A stretch of 64,000 nucleotides of DNA from Paenibacillus flagellatus. Its GTDB lineage: Bacteria > Bacillota > Bacilli > Paenibacillales > NBRC-103111. Positions 57,511 through 64,000 of the stretch are shown one piece after another. A model generated the notes under the pieces. That model had not been told where the DNA came from. It saw only the letters and a list, made by a program, of their open reading frames with translations, and made no database searches. Numbering within the stretch: the stretch's first letter is position 1; every line of letters starts with the position of its first letter. The stretch covers positions 91,648 through 155,647 of the forward strand of contig NZ_QJVJ01000016.1 in assembly GCF_003217775.1 (NCBI RefSeq), in the 5' to 3' direction. A program made the translations under genes and the position numbers.

Positions 57511-58518
57511 CTATCCGACAAGCCGATCGATATTCAGCTCGTGCCGCTTTCGCAGATCGATATATTCACTCCCGGCCAAAACCGTAGGGTTGATCGGGTC
57601 TCCCGCATGCACGATCAATATTCTCGCCTGCCGTCCGTCCGTGAGCAGCACCTCGCTGCCTACGGACATGTCCATCATCCGTTGGACGAATACGTTGCAG
57701 ATGACCGGGTCGAGCTTGCCGAAGCCGTCCGTCACCATTTGCTGCATCACTTGGTAAAATGGCGTCGCTTCCTTGTACACCCTTTTGGACGTCATCGCGT
57801 GAAAGACGTCGGCGACCCCGACGATTTTGCTGAAATAGGCGATCTTGCTCCCCGGGATGCCGTGCGGGTAGCCTCGCCCGTCCTCGCGCTCGTGATGCTG
57901 AAGCGCTACCAATGCGGTGACCGGGTCCACGCCGGCGGTGTTGCGGATAATATCGTAGCCGAACACCGTATGCTTTTTCATAATCGCATACTCTTCTTCC
58001 GTGTAGCGTCCGGGCTTGTTCAGAATATCGTCGTGGATGCGGATTTTCCCCACATCGTGAAGCGTTGCCGCCGTCGTCAGCTGGCCGAGCTCTTCCTCGC
58101 CCATCTTCAGCCACTTGCCGATCAGCGTGGCGATGACGCCGACGCCGATATTGTGGCGGTACGTATAGTCGTCCTTGGCCTGCAGGCCCGACAAAACGCT
58201 GTACAGACTCGGGAACTCCGACGCCTGATGAATCGTCGGGATGATATTCCGTCGCACTTCCTCGATCGGCACCGACTCTTTGCGGCGCATATAGTGGAAC
58301 ACTTCCCGAATTTCTTCCGTCGCCCGGAAAATGAGCGGCTCGTTGGTCGGTTCTTCGGAGGCGTCCACCAGCTCCAGCCGATCGAGCGGGATGTGATGTC
58401 GTCGAATAAACTCGGCATGCTCCCTGGTTAACACGGTGTCGCCGGGAATCAACACGAGGCCGTTCCCCATCATGAGGTCTTTTTTCAGTTTGCAGCCGAT
58501 CAGGTTATCGATTTCCAC
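57511..58518 (-). CDS. HD-GYP domain cyclic-di-GMP phosphodiesterase-like protein
   Basis: A protein of about 335 residues with an N-terminal DUF3391-like part and a C-terminal HD-GYP domain: TLHDVGKIRIHD (HD pair) and QHHEREDGRGYP (HHExxDGxGYP) are both complete. It should hydrolyse cyclic di-GMP. The start is uncertain: a GTG at 58518 (reading EIDNLIGCKLKKDL, with AGGTAGG upstream) is used here; a TTG at 58569 is the alternative and would add 17 residues of no visible homology. It lies between the NarL regulator and the GGDEF gene in one leftward operon. Confidence 0.9.
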   Translation of the reverse strand: MEIDNLIGCKLKKDLMMGNGLVLIPGDTVLTREHAEFIRRHHIPLDRLELVDASEEPTNEPLIFRATEEIREVFHYMRRKESVPIEEVRRNIIPTIHQASEFPSLYSVLSGLQAKDDYTYRHNIGVGVIATLIGKWLKMGEEELGQLTTAATLHDVGKIRIHDDILNKPGRYTEEEYAIMKKHTVFGYDIIRNTAGVDPVTALVALQHHEREDGRGYPHGIPGSKIAYFSKIVGVADVFHAMTSKRVYKEATPFYQVMQQMVTDGFGKLDPVICNVFVQRMMDMSVGSEVLLTDGRQARILIVHAGDPINPTVLAGSEYIDLRKRHELNIDRLVG

Positions 58519-58579
58519 TCGGGTACACCTACCTGACCGCTTGTCTTTTTTGAAGTACAGACCCGCCAATATCCCTTCT

Positions 58580-59263
58580 TCAACCGTTGGGAACGGCGGA
58601 CCGCCTTAGCTCTTTGTCCTGCAAAACTAAAATCGCGTTCGGACGATCACGGACGCCGATTTTGCCGTAAATCGAACTGATGTAATTTTTGACGGTGCCT
58701 TCGCTGAAATTGAGCGCCTTCGCGATTTGTCGATTGTTGTAGCCTTGTACGAGCAGCATCGCGATTTGATTTTCCCGTTCGGAGAGGGCGATCCCCCGGC
58801 TTCGCCACCGGTTGGCCAGCAGCTCCGAATGCGTCGAGGCGAACAGGCCGGACAGCTTGGTCGCGAGCCTGGCCGCGATGACGGCCGGCACCATCAGCTC
58901 GCCCTTCGCCGCGTCCCGTACCGCATTGACGAATTTCACGCCTTGCATGTCCTTGAGCAGGAAGCCGCTCGCCCCACTGGCGAAGCCGTCCACGATATTT
59001 CCGTCGTCCGCGGACGTCGTCAGGAAGAGGACGACCGTATCGGGATAATCGCTCTTGATTTTGCGGGTGGACGCCATGCCGTCCGCCTCCGACGTCCGAA
59101 TGTCCATCAGGACGACGTCCGGCCGATGCCGCGCGACCAGCTCGTACGCCTCCGCTCCGCTTGCGGCTAGCGCTACCACTTCCATATCCTCCTCCGGATC
59201 GAGGATCATCTTCAACCCTTCGCGCATGAGCGTCTGTTCGTCGGCAATCAGGATTCTAGGCAT
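58580..59263 (-). CDS. NarL/LuxR family response regulator
   Basis: A 227-residue regulator with phosphoacceptor Asp54 in VVLMDIRTS and a conserved Lys in FLLKDMQ. The acidic pair is D-E (IADEQ), not the usual D-D. The LuxR HTH is complete (LSERENQIAMLLVQGYNNRQI, FSEGTVKNYISSIYGKIGV). AAAGGAGC precedes the ATG at 59263. It resembles the regulator at 27.6 kb throughout, so these are paralogues. No kinase gene is adjacent, and its own operon encodes a cyclic-di-GMP phosphodiesterase and cyclase. The TGACC-rich gap upstream may be its binding site. Confidence 0.9.
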   Translation of the reverse strand: MPRILIADEQTLMREGLKMILDPEEDMEVVALAASGAEAYELVARHRPDVVLMDIRTSEADGMASTRKIKSDYPDTVVLFLTTSADDGNIVDGFASGASGFLLKDMQGVKFVNAVRDAAKGELMVPAVIAARLATKLSGLFASTHSELLANRWRSRGIALSERENQIAMLLVQGYNNRQIAKALNFSEGTVKNYISSIYGKIGVRDRPNAILVLQDKELRRSAVPNG

Positions 59264-59303
59264 CCGGTCTCGCTCCTTTTGTCCCAAATGGTGGAAATTT
59301 CAA

Positions 59304-59342
59304 TGACCGCAATCATGACCCCGGTCACTGGTCAACCGGGTC
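59304..59342. promoter_or_regulatory. Cluster of TGACC/GGTCA half-sites in a divergent gap
   Basis: TGACC occurs at 59304-59308 and 59316-59320, and GGTCA at 59323-59327 and 59330-59334. The inner pair forms TGACC-CC-GGTCA. A larger imperfect repeat GACCC-GGT/ACCGGGTC spans 59317-59342. The gap separates the leftward regulator gene and the rightward CheY-like gene. Confidence 0.5.
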
Positions 59343-59411
59343 TTCATGCGCTTTAATGGAAGTGCACCATTGCCATCGCATCACGGATTCGCGAACGGAG
59401 GAGGGCTCGGT

Positions 59412-59837
59412 ATGCCCAAAGTCATGATCGTGGACGATGCCGCTTTTATGCGGGCGATTATTAAAGATATCGTGGTCGAGCTCGGCTGGGAGGCCTCGGA
59501 GGCTGCCGGCGGCGCGGAAGCGGTCGCCGTATACAACATCGTCAAGCCGGACCTGGTCACCATGGATATTACGATGCCGGAGATGGACGGCATTACCGCG
59601 CTGCGCAAGCTGATCCGGCTCGATCCGGGCGCGAAGGTCGTCATGATCTCCGCCATGTCCCACCATCATCAGGTCATCGAATCCGTCCGGGCGGGTGCGG
59701 TCGATTTCATCGCCAAGCCGCTGTTGAAAGATCGCGTGAAGCTCGCCTTGGAGCGGGCGTTATCGCGGAAAACGACAAAACCGGCCGGCGAGCGTCCTCA
59801 CTATTCGACAAAACCATCCGCGACTGCATCCTATTGA
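59412..59837 (+). CDS. CheY-like single-domain response regulator
   Basis: A 141-residue stand-alone receiver: acidic pair in IVDDAAFMR, phosphoacceptor Asp52 in LVTMDITMPEMDG, Thr/Ser in MISAMSHH and Lys in FIAKPLLKDR. The last 22 residues are a polar, basic tail (RKTTKPAGERPHY...) with no fold. GGAGGAGGG lies upstream of ATG at 59412. FMR and MPEMDG are the CheY/chemotaxis subtype, so control of the flagellar motor or a kinase relay is plausible. It is divergent from the cyclic-di-GMP operon and ends at a strong bidirectional hairpin. Confidence 0.92.
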   Translation: MPKVMIVDDAAFMRAIIKDIVVELGWEASEAAGGAEAVAVYNIVKPDLVTMDITMPEMDGITALRKLIRLDPGAKVVMISAMSHHHQVIESVRAGAVDFIAKPLLKDRVKLALERALSRKTTKPAGERPHYSTKPSATASY

Positions 59838-59940
59838 CATCATTATATCGTTTTTTCCAATCCGTTAGTTAAAGGCCGAATCAAAAAAACTTTAAAGAAA
59901 TTTCAAACAAGCGATAACGAAACCGACCTTCTTTCCGACA

Positions 59941-59977
59941 AAAAGAGCCGCCCTTCCTTCGAGAAAGGGCGGCTTTT
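59941..59977. terminator. Bidirectional intrinsic terminator
   Basis: AGCCGCCCTT (59946-59955) pairs with AAGGGCGGCT (59965-59974), flanked by A's on the left and TTTT on the right. It lies between the convergent CheY-like and Gfo/Idh/MocA genes. Confidence 0.85.
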
Positions 59978-60000
59978 GGCCATTGTCCGACTGGCTTGCG

Positions 60001-61119
60001 TTATTGCCAGCTTATCGATTGGAACGTACCGGTTTCCGCGGATTGCTTCGCTTTCAGGCACAGCAGCGCACTGTCCAATCCCGCTTCGAGCGGGCTGACC
60101 GATTCGGCCTCGTCGCGCATCAAATCGATATAATTTTGCGCGAGAGCCGCGTCCCCGCCGAAATGATCGTTGGTCGATTCGAATCGGTGCGTTTCGACGC
60201 GCGCGCTTTGGTGCAAAATCACTTTAACCTCGTTCGTGTAGAAGTCGAAATCGACCGTTCCTTTGTAGCCGATGAATCGGGCTCCACGGGCCGCCGCCGA
60301 ACGCCGCGCGAAAAAGTTTTGCGAATACGACACATGCATGCCCGTGTCGTACCGAATGAGCGCGCTGCCGGAATCCTCGTTGCCGGTATCTTCGGCGAAG
60401 CAGCAATATTCCCAGTTGTTGTTTTTTTCGTGTCCGTGGACGAGGCTTTCCGGACAAGTCCGGTTTTCGTCGCAATCGACGCATTTCAAGCCCGCCGGCT
60501 TCGTGCCCTTGAAAATTTGCTTCGACGTCATGGCGCATACTTGCGTCGGCTTCCGCCCGAGCACATAGTTGATATAGTCGAAGTCGTGGGTCGCCTTCTG
60601 CAAAAACAGTCCGCCCGTCTCGTTCTCGTCGCGGTACCAGTTGTGGAAGTAGACGCCTCCGTACGGCACGTTATTGACGGCCTGCACATGCTCCACCGTA
60701 CCGATTTTGCCGGAATCGATAATTTCCTTGACCAGCTGTACGATCGACGTCACCCGCAGCGGAAACGAGACCACCACCTTGCTTTTCCCGGCCTCATACC
60801 CCGCTTTGAGTCGATGGACATCGGCCATCGTAGTGGCTACCGGCTTTTCCAGAAACAGCGGAATGCCGGTCGGCAGCACCTTCAACGCCATGTCCGTATG
60901 CAGCGAGCAGCGCGTTCCGATCAACACTCCGTCCAGTCGTTCTTCCGCCAGCATCTGTTCCGGGGTGGCGTACTGTCGCACCTGCCCCGCCTCGCTCGGG
61001 CCGAGCGCATCTTGACGAATGTCCGCGATCGCCTCGACGACGCATTCGGCATGTTGTTTTCGGATCGATTGGATGACCGACTTGATCCGGCCGCCGTAGC
61101 CGATTACCCCCAATTTCAT
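60001..61119 (-). CDS. Gfo/Idh/MocA family oxidoreductase
   Basis: A 372-residue NAD(P)-dependent sugar or cyclitol dehydrogenase-like protein. The N-terminal Rossmann motif is KLGVIGYGGRI, and the family's EKP motif is at residues 91-93 (LFLEKPVATT). The C-terminal domain has THDFDYINYVLG, the usual catalytic/structural His-Asp segment. An insertion with clustered cysteines (LKCVDCDENRTCPESL, and CC at NWEYCCF) could bind a metal, which is seen in a few family members. It is divergent from an AraC regulator and convergent with the CheY-like gene. Substrate unknown. Confidence 0.88.
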   Translation of the reverse strand: MKLGVIGYGGRIKSVIQSIRKQHAECVVEAIADIRQDALGPSEAGQVRQYATPEQMLAEERLDGVLIGTRCSLHTDMALKVLPTGIPLFLEKPVATTMADVHRLKAGYEAGKSKVVVSFPLRVTSIVQLVKEIIDSGKIGTVEHVQAVNNVPYGGVYFHNWYRDENETGGLFLQKATHDFDYINYVLGRKPTQVCAMTSKQIFKGTKPAGLKCVDCDENRTCPESLVHGHEKNNNWEYCCFAEDTGNEDSGSALIRYDTGMHVSYSQNFFARRSAAARGARFIGYKGTVDFDFYTNEVKVILHQSARVETHRFESTNDHFGGDAALAQNYIDLMRDEAESVSPLEAGLDSALLCLKAKQSAETGTFQSISWQ

Positions 61120-61299
61120 CGGTGACGCCTCCTTTTGGTAGCGTAGCGCTAATGGTTACACCCCCATTGTAGAAACAAACGGCCGGCAAATCTTTGTCTC
61201 ATCAGCCGAAATTTTTGCCATGATCGCGTAGCGGTTGTCCGCTTCCGGGAGAGCGGGTAATGCGGTATGATGAAAAGAAAAGCCGTCCCGAGGAACCGT

Positions 61300-62178
61300 A
61301 TGATCACTTTTCAAAGAACCCGGCTTCAACCGGCGATCGACATCCCGAGCATTATTACGATGTACTATTTCGAATTCGGCAAGCATTACGTCTTCCGCGG
61401 AGAATCCCACGACTTTTGGGAGTTTTTATATGTGGATAAGGGCGAGCTCGAGGTGTGGGCCGACGACCGCTCTTACCGGATCGGCCAAGGGACTATCATT
61501 TTCCATAAGCCGAACGAATTTCATCGCTTTTACGCGCAGAACGACAAAGCGCCCAACGTCATCGTCATGACGTTCGATTGCCGCTCCGATGCGATGAATC
61601 GGTTCGCCGACGCGGTGATTCGTCTTGACGATGAGGAGCGCAATCTGCTTGCGTGTGTCGTCAAGGAAGGGATGGCGGCGTTCGAGTTCCCGTTCCGGCA
61701 TCCGTTGGTTCGTCGAGAAGACGCTCCGATCGGAGCGGAACAGATGGTGCGAATGTATCTCGAAACGCTGCTGGTGCGCCTGCTGCGCCGGGCGGACGCT
61801 TGGTATTCGGAGGCCAAACCGCTCGTCCTGCCGGCCAAGGCGAAGGACGACGACGACGTGACCCGCCGGACGATCGATTTGCTTCGACGATCCATCGGCT
61901 CTCCGGTGACGCTTGCGCAGCTGAGCGACGCCCTGGGCGTCTCCAAGACACATTTGAAGGATGCGTTCAAGCGCAACACGGGACACAGCGTCATGGAATA
62001 CTTCGCCCTGCTCAAGATCGAGCAAGCGAAGCAGCTCATCCGCGAAGCGTCGTGCAACTTTACCGAGATCGCCGCCCTGCTCGGCTTCAGCAGCGTGCAT
62101 GTCTTCTCCAAGGCGTTCAAGCGGTCGACCGATATGACTCCTTCCGAATACGCCAAGTCCGTCAAAAGCAGGCTCTAG
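61300..62178 (+). CDS. AraC family transcriptional regulator
   Basis: A 292-residue regulator. The N-terminal cupin ligand-binding domain (about residues 15-150) includes HDFWEFLYVDKGELEVWADDRSYRIGQGTIIFHKPNEFH. The C-terminal double HTH (about 195-290) has LAQLSDALGVSKTHLKDAFKRNTG and CNFTEIAALLGFSSVHVFSKAFKRSTDMTPSEY. The start at 61300 has GAGGA 5 bases upstream; an earlier in-frame ATG at 61267 has a poorer site. It is divergent from the Gfo/Idh/MocA gene with a 180-base gap and probably controls it in response to a sugar. Confidence 0.9.
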   Translation: MITFQRTRLQPAIDIPSIITMYYFEFGKHYVFRGESHDFWEFLYVDKGELEVWADDRSYRIGQGTIIFHKPNEFHRFYAQNDKAPNVIVMTFDCRSDAMNRFADAVIRLDDEERNLLACVVKEGMAAFEFPFRHPLVRREDAPIGAEQMVRMYLETLLVRLLRRADAWYSEAKPLVLPAKAKDDDDVTRRTIDLLRRSIGSPVTLAQLSDALGVSKTHLKDAFKRNTGHSVMEYFALLKIEQAKQLIREASCNFTEIAALLGFSSVHVFSKAFKRSTDMTPSEYAKSVKSRL

Positions 62179-62204
62179 CGCTTTAGGCACGCTCCAACGC
62201 CGGG

Positions 62205-62228
62205 AATGCGGGCCGGCACGGCCGCATT
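62205..62228 (+). terminator. Hairpin after the araC-type gene
   Basis: AATGCGG-CC (62205-62214) pairs with GGCCGCATT (62220-62228) with one bulge, followed by GTCTTCG, a weak U tract. Confidence 0.45.
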
Positions 62229-62260
62229 GTCTTCGCACGGATTCCAAGAAGCAGTAGCCA

Positions 62261-62304
62261 AATAAAAACAGAGCGCCCAAGATCATACGATCTTGAGCGC
62301 TCTG
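62261..62304 (-). terminator. Intrinsic terminator of the rRNA-tRNA operon
   Basis: CAGAGCGC-CAAGATC (62269-62284) pairs with GATCTTG-GCGCTCTG (62289-62304), 15 pairs with one mismatch, and the leftward transcript runs into TTTTTATT. It directly follows the last tRNA. Confidence 0.92.
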
Positions 62305-62309
62305 TGCGA

Positions 62310-62389
62310 TGCCGGTGAAGGGACTCGAACCCCCACGGTTTCCCTCACGATTTTGAGTCGCGCGCGTCTGCCAATTCCGCCACACCGGC
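62310..62389 (-). tRNA. tRNA-Leu (anticodon CAA)
   Basis: Acceptor GCCGGTG/CACCGGC, long class II variable arm, anticodon loop CTCAAAA. CCA is not encoded. Last tRNA of the array. Confidence 0.93.
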
Positions 62390-62397
62390 AAAAGAAG

Positions 62398-62471
62398 CGT
62401 GCCCTAAGAGATTCGAACTCCTGACCTTTTGATTCGTAGTCAAACGCTCTATCCGGCTGAGCTAAGGGCAC
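62398..62471 (-). tRNA. tRNA-Arg (anticodon ACG)
   Basis: Acceptor GTGCCCT/AGGGCAC, anticodon stem TTTGA/TCAAA with loop CTACGAA. CCA is not encoded. Confidence 0.94.
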
Positions 62472-62489
62472 ATATGAAAACGATTGTGG

Positions 62490-62560
62490 AGGCGCCACCC
62501 AGATTCGAACTGGGGGTAGAGCTTTTGCAGAGCTTTGCCTTACCACTTGGCTATGGCGCC
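62490..62560 (-). tRNA. tRNA-Cys (anticodon GCA)
   Basis: Acceptor GGCGCC paired ends, anticodon loop CTGCAAA. CCA is encoded (62489-62487). Confidence 0.93.
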
Positions 62561-62574
62561 GAAAATGAAAATGG

Positions 62575-62646
62575 AGCGGACGACGAGATTCGAACTCGCG
62601 ACCCTCGCCTTGGCAAGGCGATGCTCTACCACTGAGCCACGTCCGC
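62575..62646 (-). tRNA. tRNA-Gly (anticodon GCC)
   Basis: Acceptor GCGGACG/CGTCCGC, anticodon loop TTGCCAA in stem CGCCT/AGGCG. CCA is encoded (62574-62572). Confidence 0.94.
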
Positions 62647-62682
62647 ATGAAGATTGCCGCTTTGGCGCACAATCTGGAAAAC

Positions 62683-62754
62683 CTGGGGATCTAGGATTCG
62701 AACCTAGGAATGACGGAGTCAAAGTCCGTTGCCTTACCGCTTGGCTAATCCCCA
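62683..62754 (-). tRNA. tRNA-Gln (anticodon TTG)
   Basis: Acceptor TGGGGAT/ATCCCCA, anticodon stem ACGGA/TCCGT with loop CTTTGAC. CCA is not encoded. Confidence 0.94.
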
Positions 62755-62772
62755 ATACTGAGTAAAAAATGG

Positions 62773-62846
62773 GGCGATCGATGGGACTTGAACCCACGAA
62801 TGCCGGAGCCACAATCCGGTGCGTTAACCCCTTCGCCACGACCGCC
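62773..62846 (-). tRNA. tRNA-His (anticodon GTG)
   Basis: Extra 5' G (-1) facing discriminator C, the HisRS identity pair; anticodon stem CCGGA/TCCGG with loop TTGTGGC. CCA is encoded. Confidence 0.94.
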
Positions 62847-62863
62847 ACGCTGTATTCGACTGG

Positions 62864-62934
62864 CAGGGGCAGCAGGAATTGAACCCACACTAACGGTTTT
62901 GGAGACCGCTGTTCTACCTTTAAACTATGCCCCT
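62864..62934 (-). tRNA. tRNA-Trp (anticodon CCA)
   Basis: Acceptor AGGGGCA/TGCCCCT, anticodon stem GCGGT/ACCGT with loop CTCCAAA. 3' CCA is encoded. Confidence 0.93.
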
Positions 62935-62971
62935 ATATTGGATCGGTAATACCGAACGTAATTAAAAATGG

Positions 62972-63054
62972 TGGAGGATGATGGATTCGAACCACCGAAC
63001 TCGTCAGAGAACAGATTTACAGTCTGCTGCGTTTGGCCACTTCGCTAATCCTCC
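62972..63054 (-). tRNA. tRNA-Tyr (anticodon GTA)
   Basis: Class II variable arm, acceptor GGAGGAT/ATCCTCC, anticodon stem GCAGA/TCTGT with loop CTGTAAA. CCA is encoded. Confidence 0.94.
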
Positions 63055-63062
63055 ATGAATGG

Positions 63063-63135
<73 letters not shown>

Positions 63136-63179
63136 TCATGCTTGGGTTCGCACCGACTTCGCCGTGCTAACCTAAGTGG

Positions 63180-63252
<73 letters not shown>

Positions 63253-63289
63253 TCATGATTATGAGGTTGTCATGTCAAGAACATAATGG

Positions 63290-63363
63290 CGGAGCTGACG
63301 GGATTCGAACCCGCGGTCTCCTGCGTGACAGGCAGGCATGTTAGGCCTCTACACCACAGCTCC
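63290..63363 (-). tRNA. tRNA-Asp (anticodon GTC)
   Basis: Acceptor GGAGCTG/CAGCTCC, anticodon stem CCTGC/GCAGG with loop CTGTCAC, discriminator G. CCA is encoded. Confidence 0.94.
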
Positions 63364-63370
63364 ATGTTCA

Positions 63371-63444
<74 letters not shown>

Positions 63445-63463
63445 TCAGTAAAAAACGATATGG

Positions 63464-63536
63464 TGGACGCTGACGGGATCGAACCGCCGACCCTCTGCTT
63501 GTAAGGCAGATGCTCTCCCAGCTGAGCTAAGCGTCC
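63464..63536 (-). tRNA. tRNA-Val (anticodon TAC)
   Basis: Acceptor GGACGCT/AGCGTCC, anticodon stem TCTGC/GCAGA with loop CTTACAA. CCA is encoded. Confidence 0.94.
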
Positions 63537-63606
63537 ATAATGTTAAAGTCACAATGTTTAATATAACAAATCTTCATCCAAAAAGCAAGTGTTAATTAAG
63601 AGAAAG

Positions 63607-63678
63607 TGACCCGTAGGGGATTCGAACCCCTGTTACCTCCGTGAAAGGGAGGTGTCTTAACCCCTTGACCAACGGGCC
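63607..63678 (-). tRNA. tRNA-Glu (anticodon TTC)
   Basis: Acceptor GGCCCGT/ACGGGTC, anticodon stem CCTCC/GGAGG with loop CTTTCAC. CCA is not encoded. Confidence 0.94.
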
Positions 63679-63696
63679 ATGCTAAAGTTGTTGCTA

Positions 63697-63784
63697 CGGA
63701 GAGAGAGGGATTCGAACCCTCGAGACGCTTTTGACGCCTACACGATTTCCAATCGTGCTCCTTCGACCACTCGGACATCTCTCC
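63697..63784 (-). tRNA. tRNA-Ser (anticodon GGA)
   Basis: Long variable arm, acceptor GGAGAGA/TCTCTCC, anticodon stem CACGA/TCGTG with loop TTGGAAA. CCA is not encoded. Confidence 0.94.
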
Positions 63785-63790
63785 ATATGG

Positions 63791-63863
63791 CTCCCCGAAC
63801 AGGACTCGAACCTGTGACAACTCGGTTAACAGCCGAGTGCTCTACCGACTGAGCTATCAGGGA
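63791..63863 (-). tRNA. tRNA-Asn (anticodon GTT)
   Basis: Acceptor TCCCTGA/TCGGGGA with one G-U pair, anticodon stem CTCGG/CCGAG with loop CTGTTAA. CCA is encoded. First tRNA after 5S rRNA. Confidence 0.94.
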
Positions 63864-63875
63864 ATAAGGTAACCC

Positions 63876-63992
63876 GCTTGGCAACGTCCTACTCTCCCAG
63901 GACCCTGCGGTCCAAGTACCATCGGCGCTGGAGGGCTTAACGGTCGTGTTCGGGATGGGAACGCGTGGATCCCCTCCGCCATCATCACCAAA
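63876..63992 (-). rRNA. rrf: 5S ribosomal RNA
   Basis: About 117 bases read leftward, starting TTTGGTGATGATGGC and ending CGTTGCCAAGC, whose ends pair. The conserved CCGAACACG and GCGCCGATGGTACTTGG blocks of Bacillales 5S rRNA are present, as is GAGAGTAGGACG. It precedes the tRNA array; the 23S gene should lie just beyond the right edge. Confidence 0.95.
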
Positions 63993-64000
63993 CGGATTGC

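Noticed and set aside
62283..62890. Open frames across the tRNA genes
   Set aside because: They overlap well-folded tRNAs on both strands and have no ribosome sites.

Overview
The window looks like chromosomal DNA of a GC-rich, endospore-forming member of the Paenibacillaceae (Paenibacillus/Cohnella type). The support is two sporulation proteins (SspI, a YjcZ-like peptide), a Bacillus-style 5S rRNA plus 16-tRNA array, LiaFSR/PspA envelope-stress genes, a GH44 secreted glucanase, Gram-positive AGGAGG ribosome binding sites and many intrinsic terminators. No phage, transposon or CRISPR array was seen.

Layout. 1-12.5 kb: one long leftward catabolic operon with a tripartite TctCBA carboxylate uptake system, a fumarate-reductase-like flavoprotein with a short 2Fe-2S partner, an M20 amidohydrolase, a MmgE/PrpD protein, a fumarase/adenylosuccinate-lyase superfamily lyase, an AstE/aspartoacylase-type deacylase, a GNAT acetyltransferase, a nitroreductase and a TPP enzyme cut by the window edge. 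Many junctions are ATGA overlaps. 12.7-15.7 kb: an AAA ATPase with a possible attenuator leader, a cinnamyl-alcohol-type dehydrogenase and a TetR remnant without its DNA-binding domain. 15.7-23.6 kb: housekeeping (TrmH-type methyltransferase, KtrA-like protein, sspI, GntR, prfC, metallophosphoesterase, zwf).

23.7-31.5 kb: a multidomain GH44 glucanase divergent from a NarL-type regulator and a 1075-residue hybrid kinase carrying two transmitter modules. 31.5-40.4 kb: small genes, then a leftward five-gene operon (hexosaminidase-like TIM-barrel protein, ArgE/DapE-type deacylase, MBL hydrolase, class V aminotransferase, zinc dehydrogenase). It lies downstream of a GntR regulator; palindromic DNA fills the promoter spacers of both units. 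40.6-45.3 kb: an expanded envelope-stress locus (LiaI-like, PspA, PspC, PspA/LiaH, LiaF, LiaS, LiaR).

45.6-52 kb: miscellaneous genes including a MarR/membrane-protein pair with twin operators, an Eis-like acetyltransferase, an SH3-NlpC/P60 endopeptidase and the YjcZ-like peptide. 52-55.3 kb: a second 7TM hybrid kinase whose first transmitter is degenerate. 55.4-62.2 kb: moaA, a cyclic-di-GMP operon (NarL regulator, HD-GYP, PAS-GGDEF) divergent from a CheY-like protein, and a Gfo/Idh/MocA oxidoreductase divergent from an AraC regulator. 62.3-64 kb: the distal end of an rrn operon read leftward (5S, then 16 tRNAs and a strong terminator).

All functions are inferred from the sequence by eye; no database search was run.
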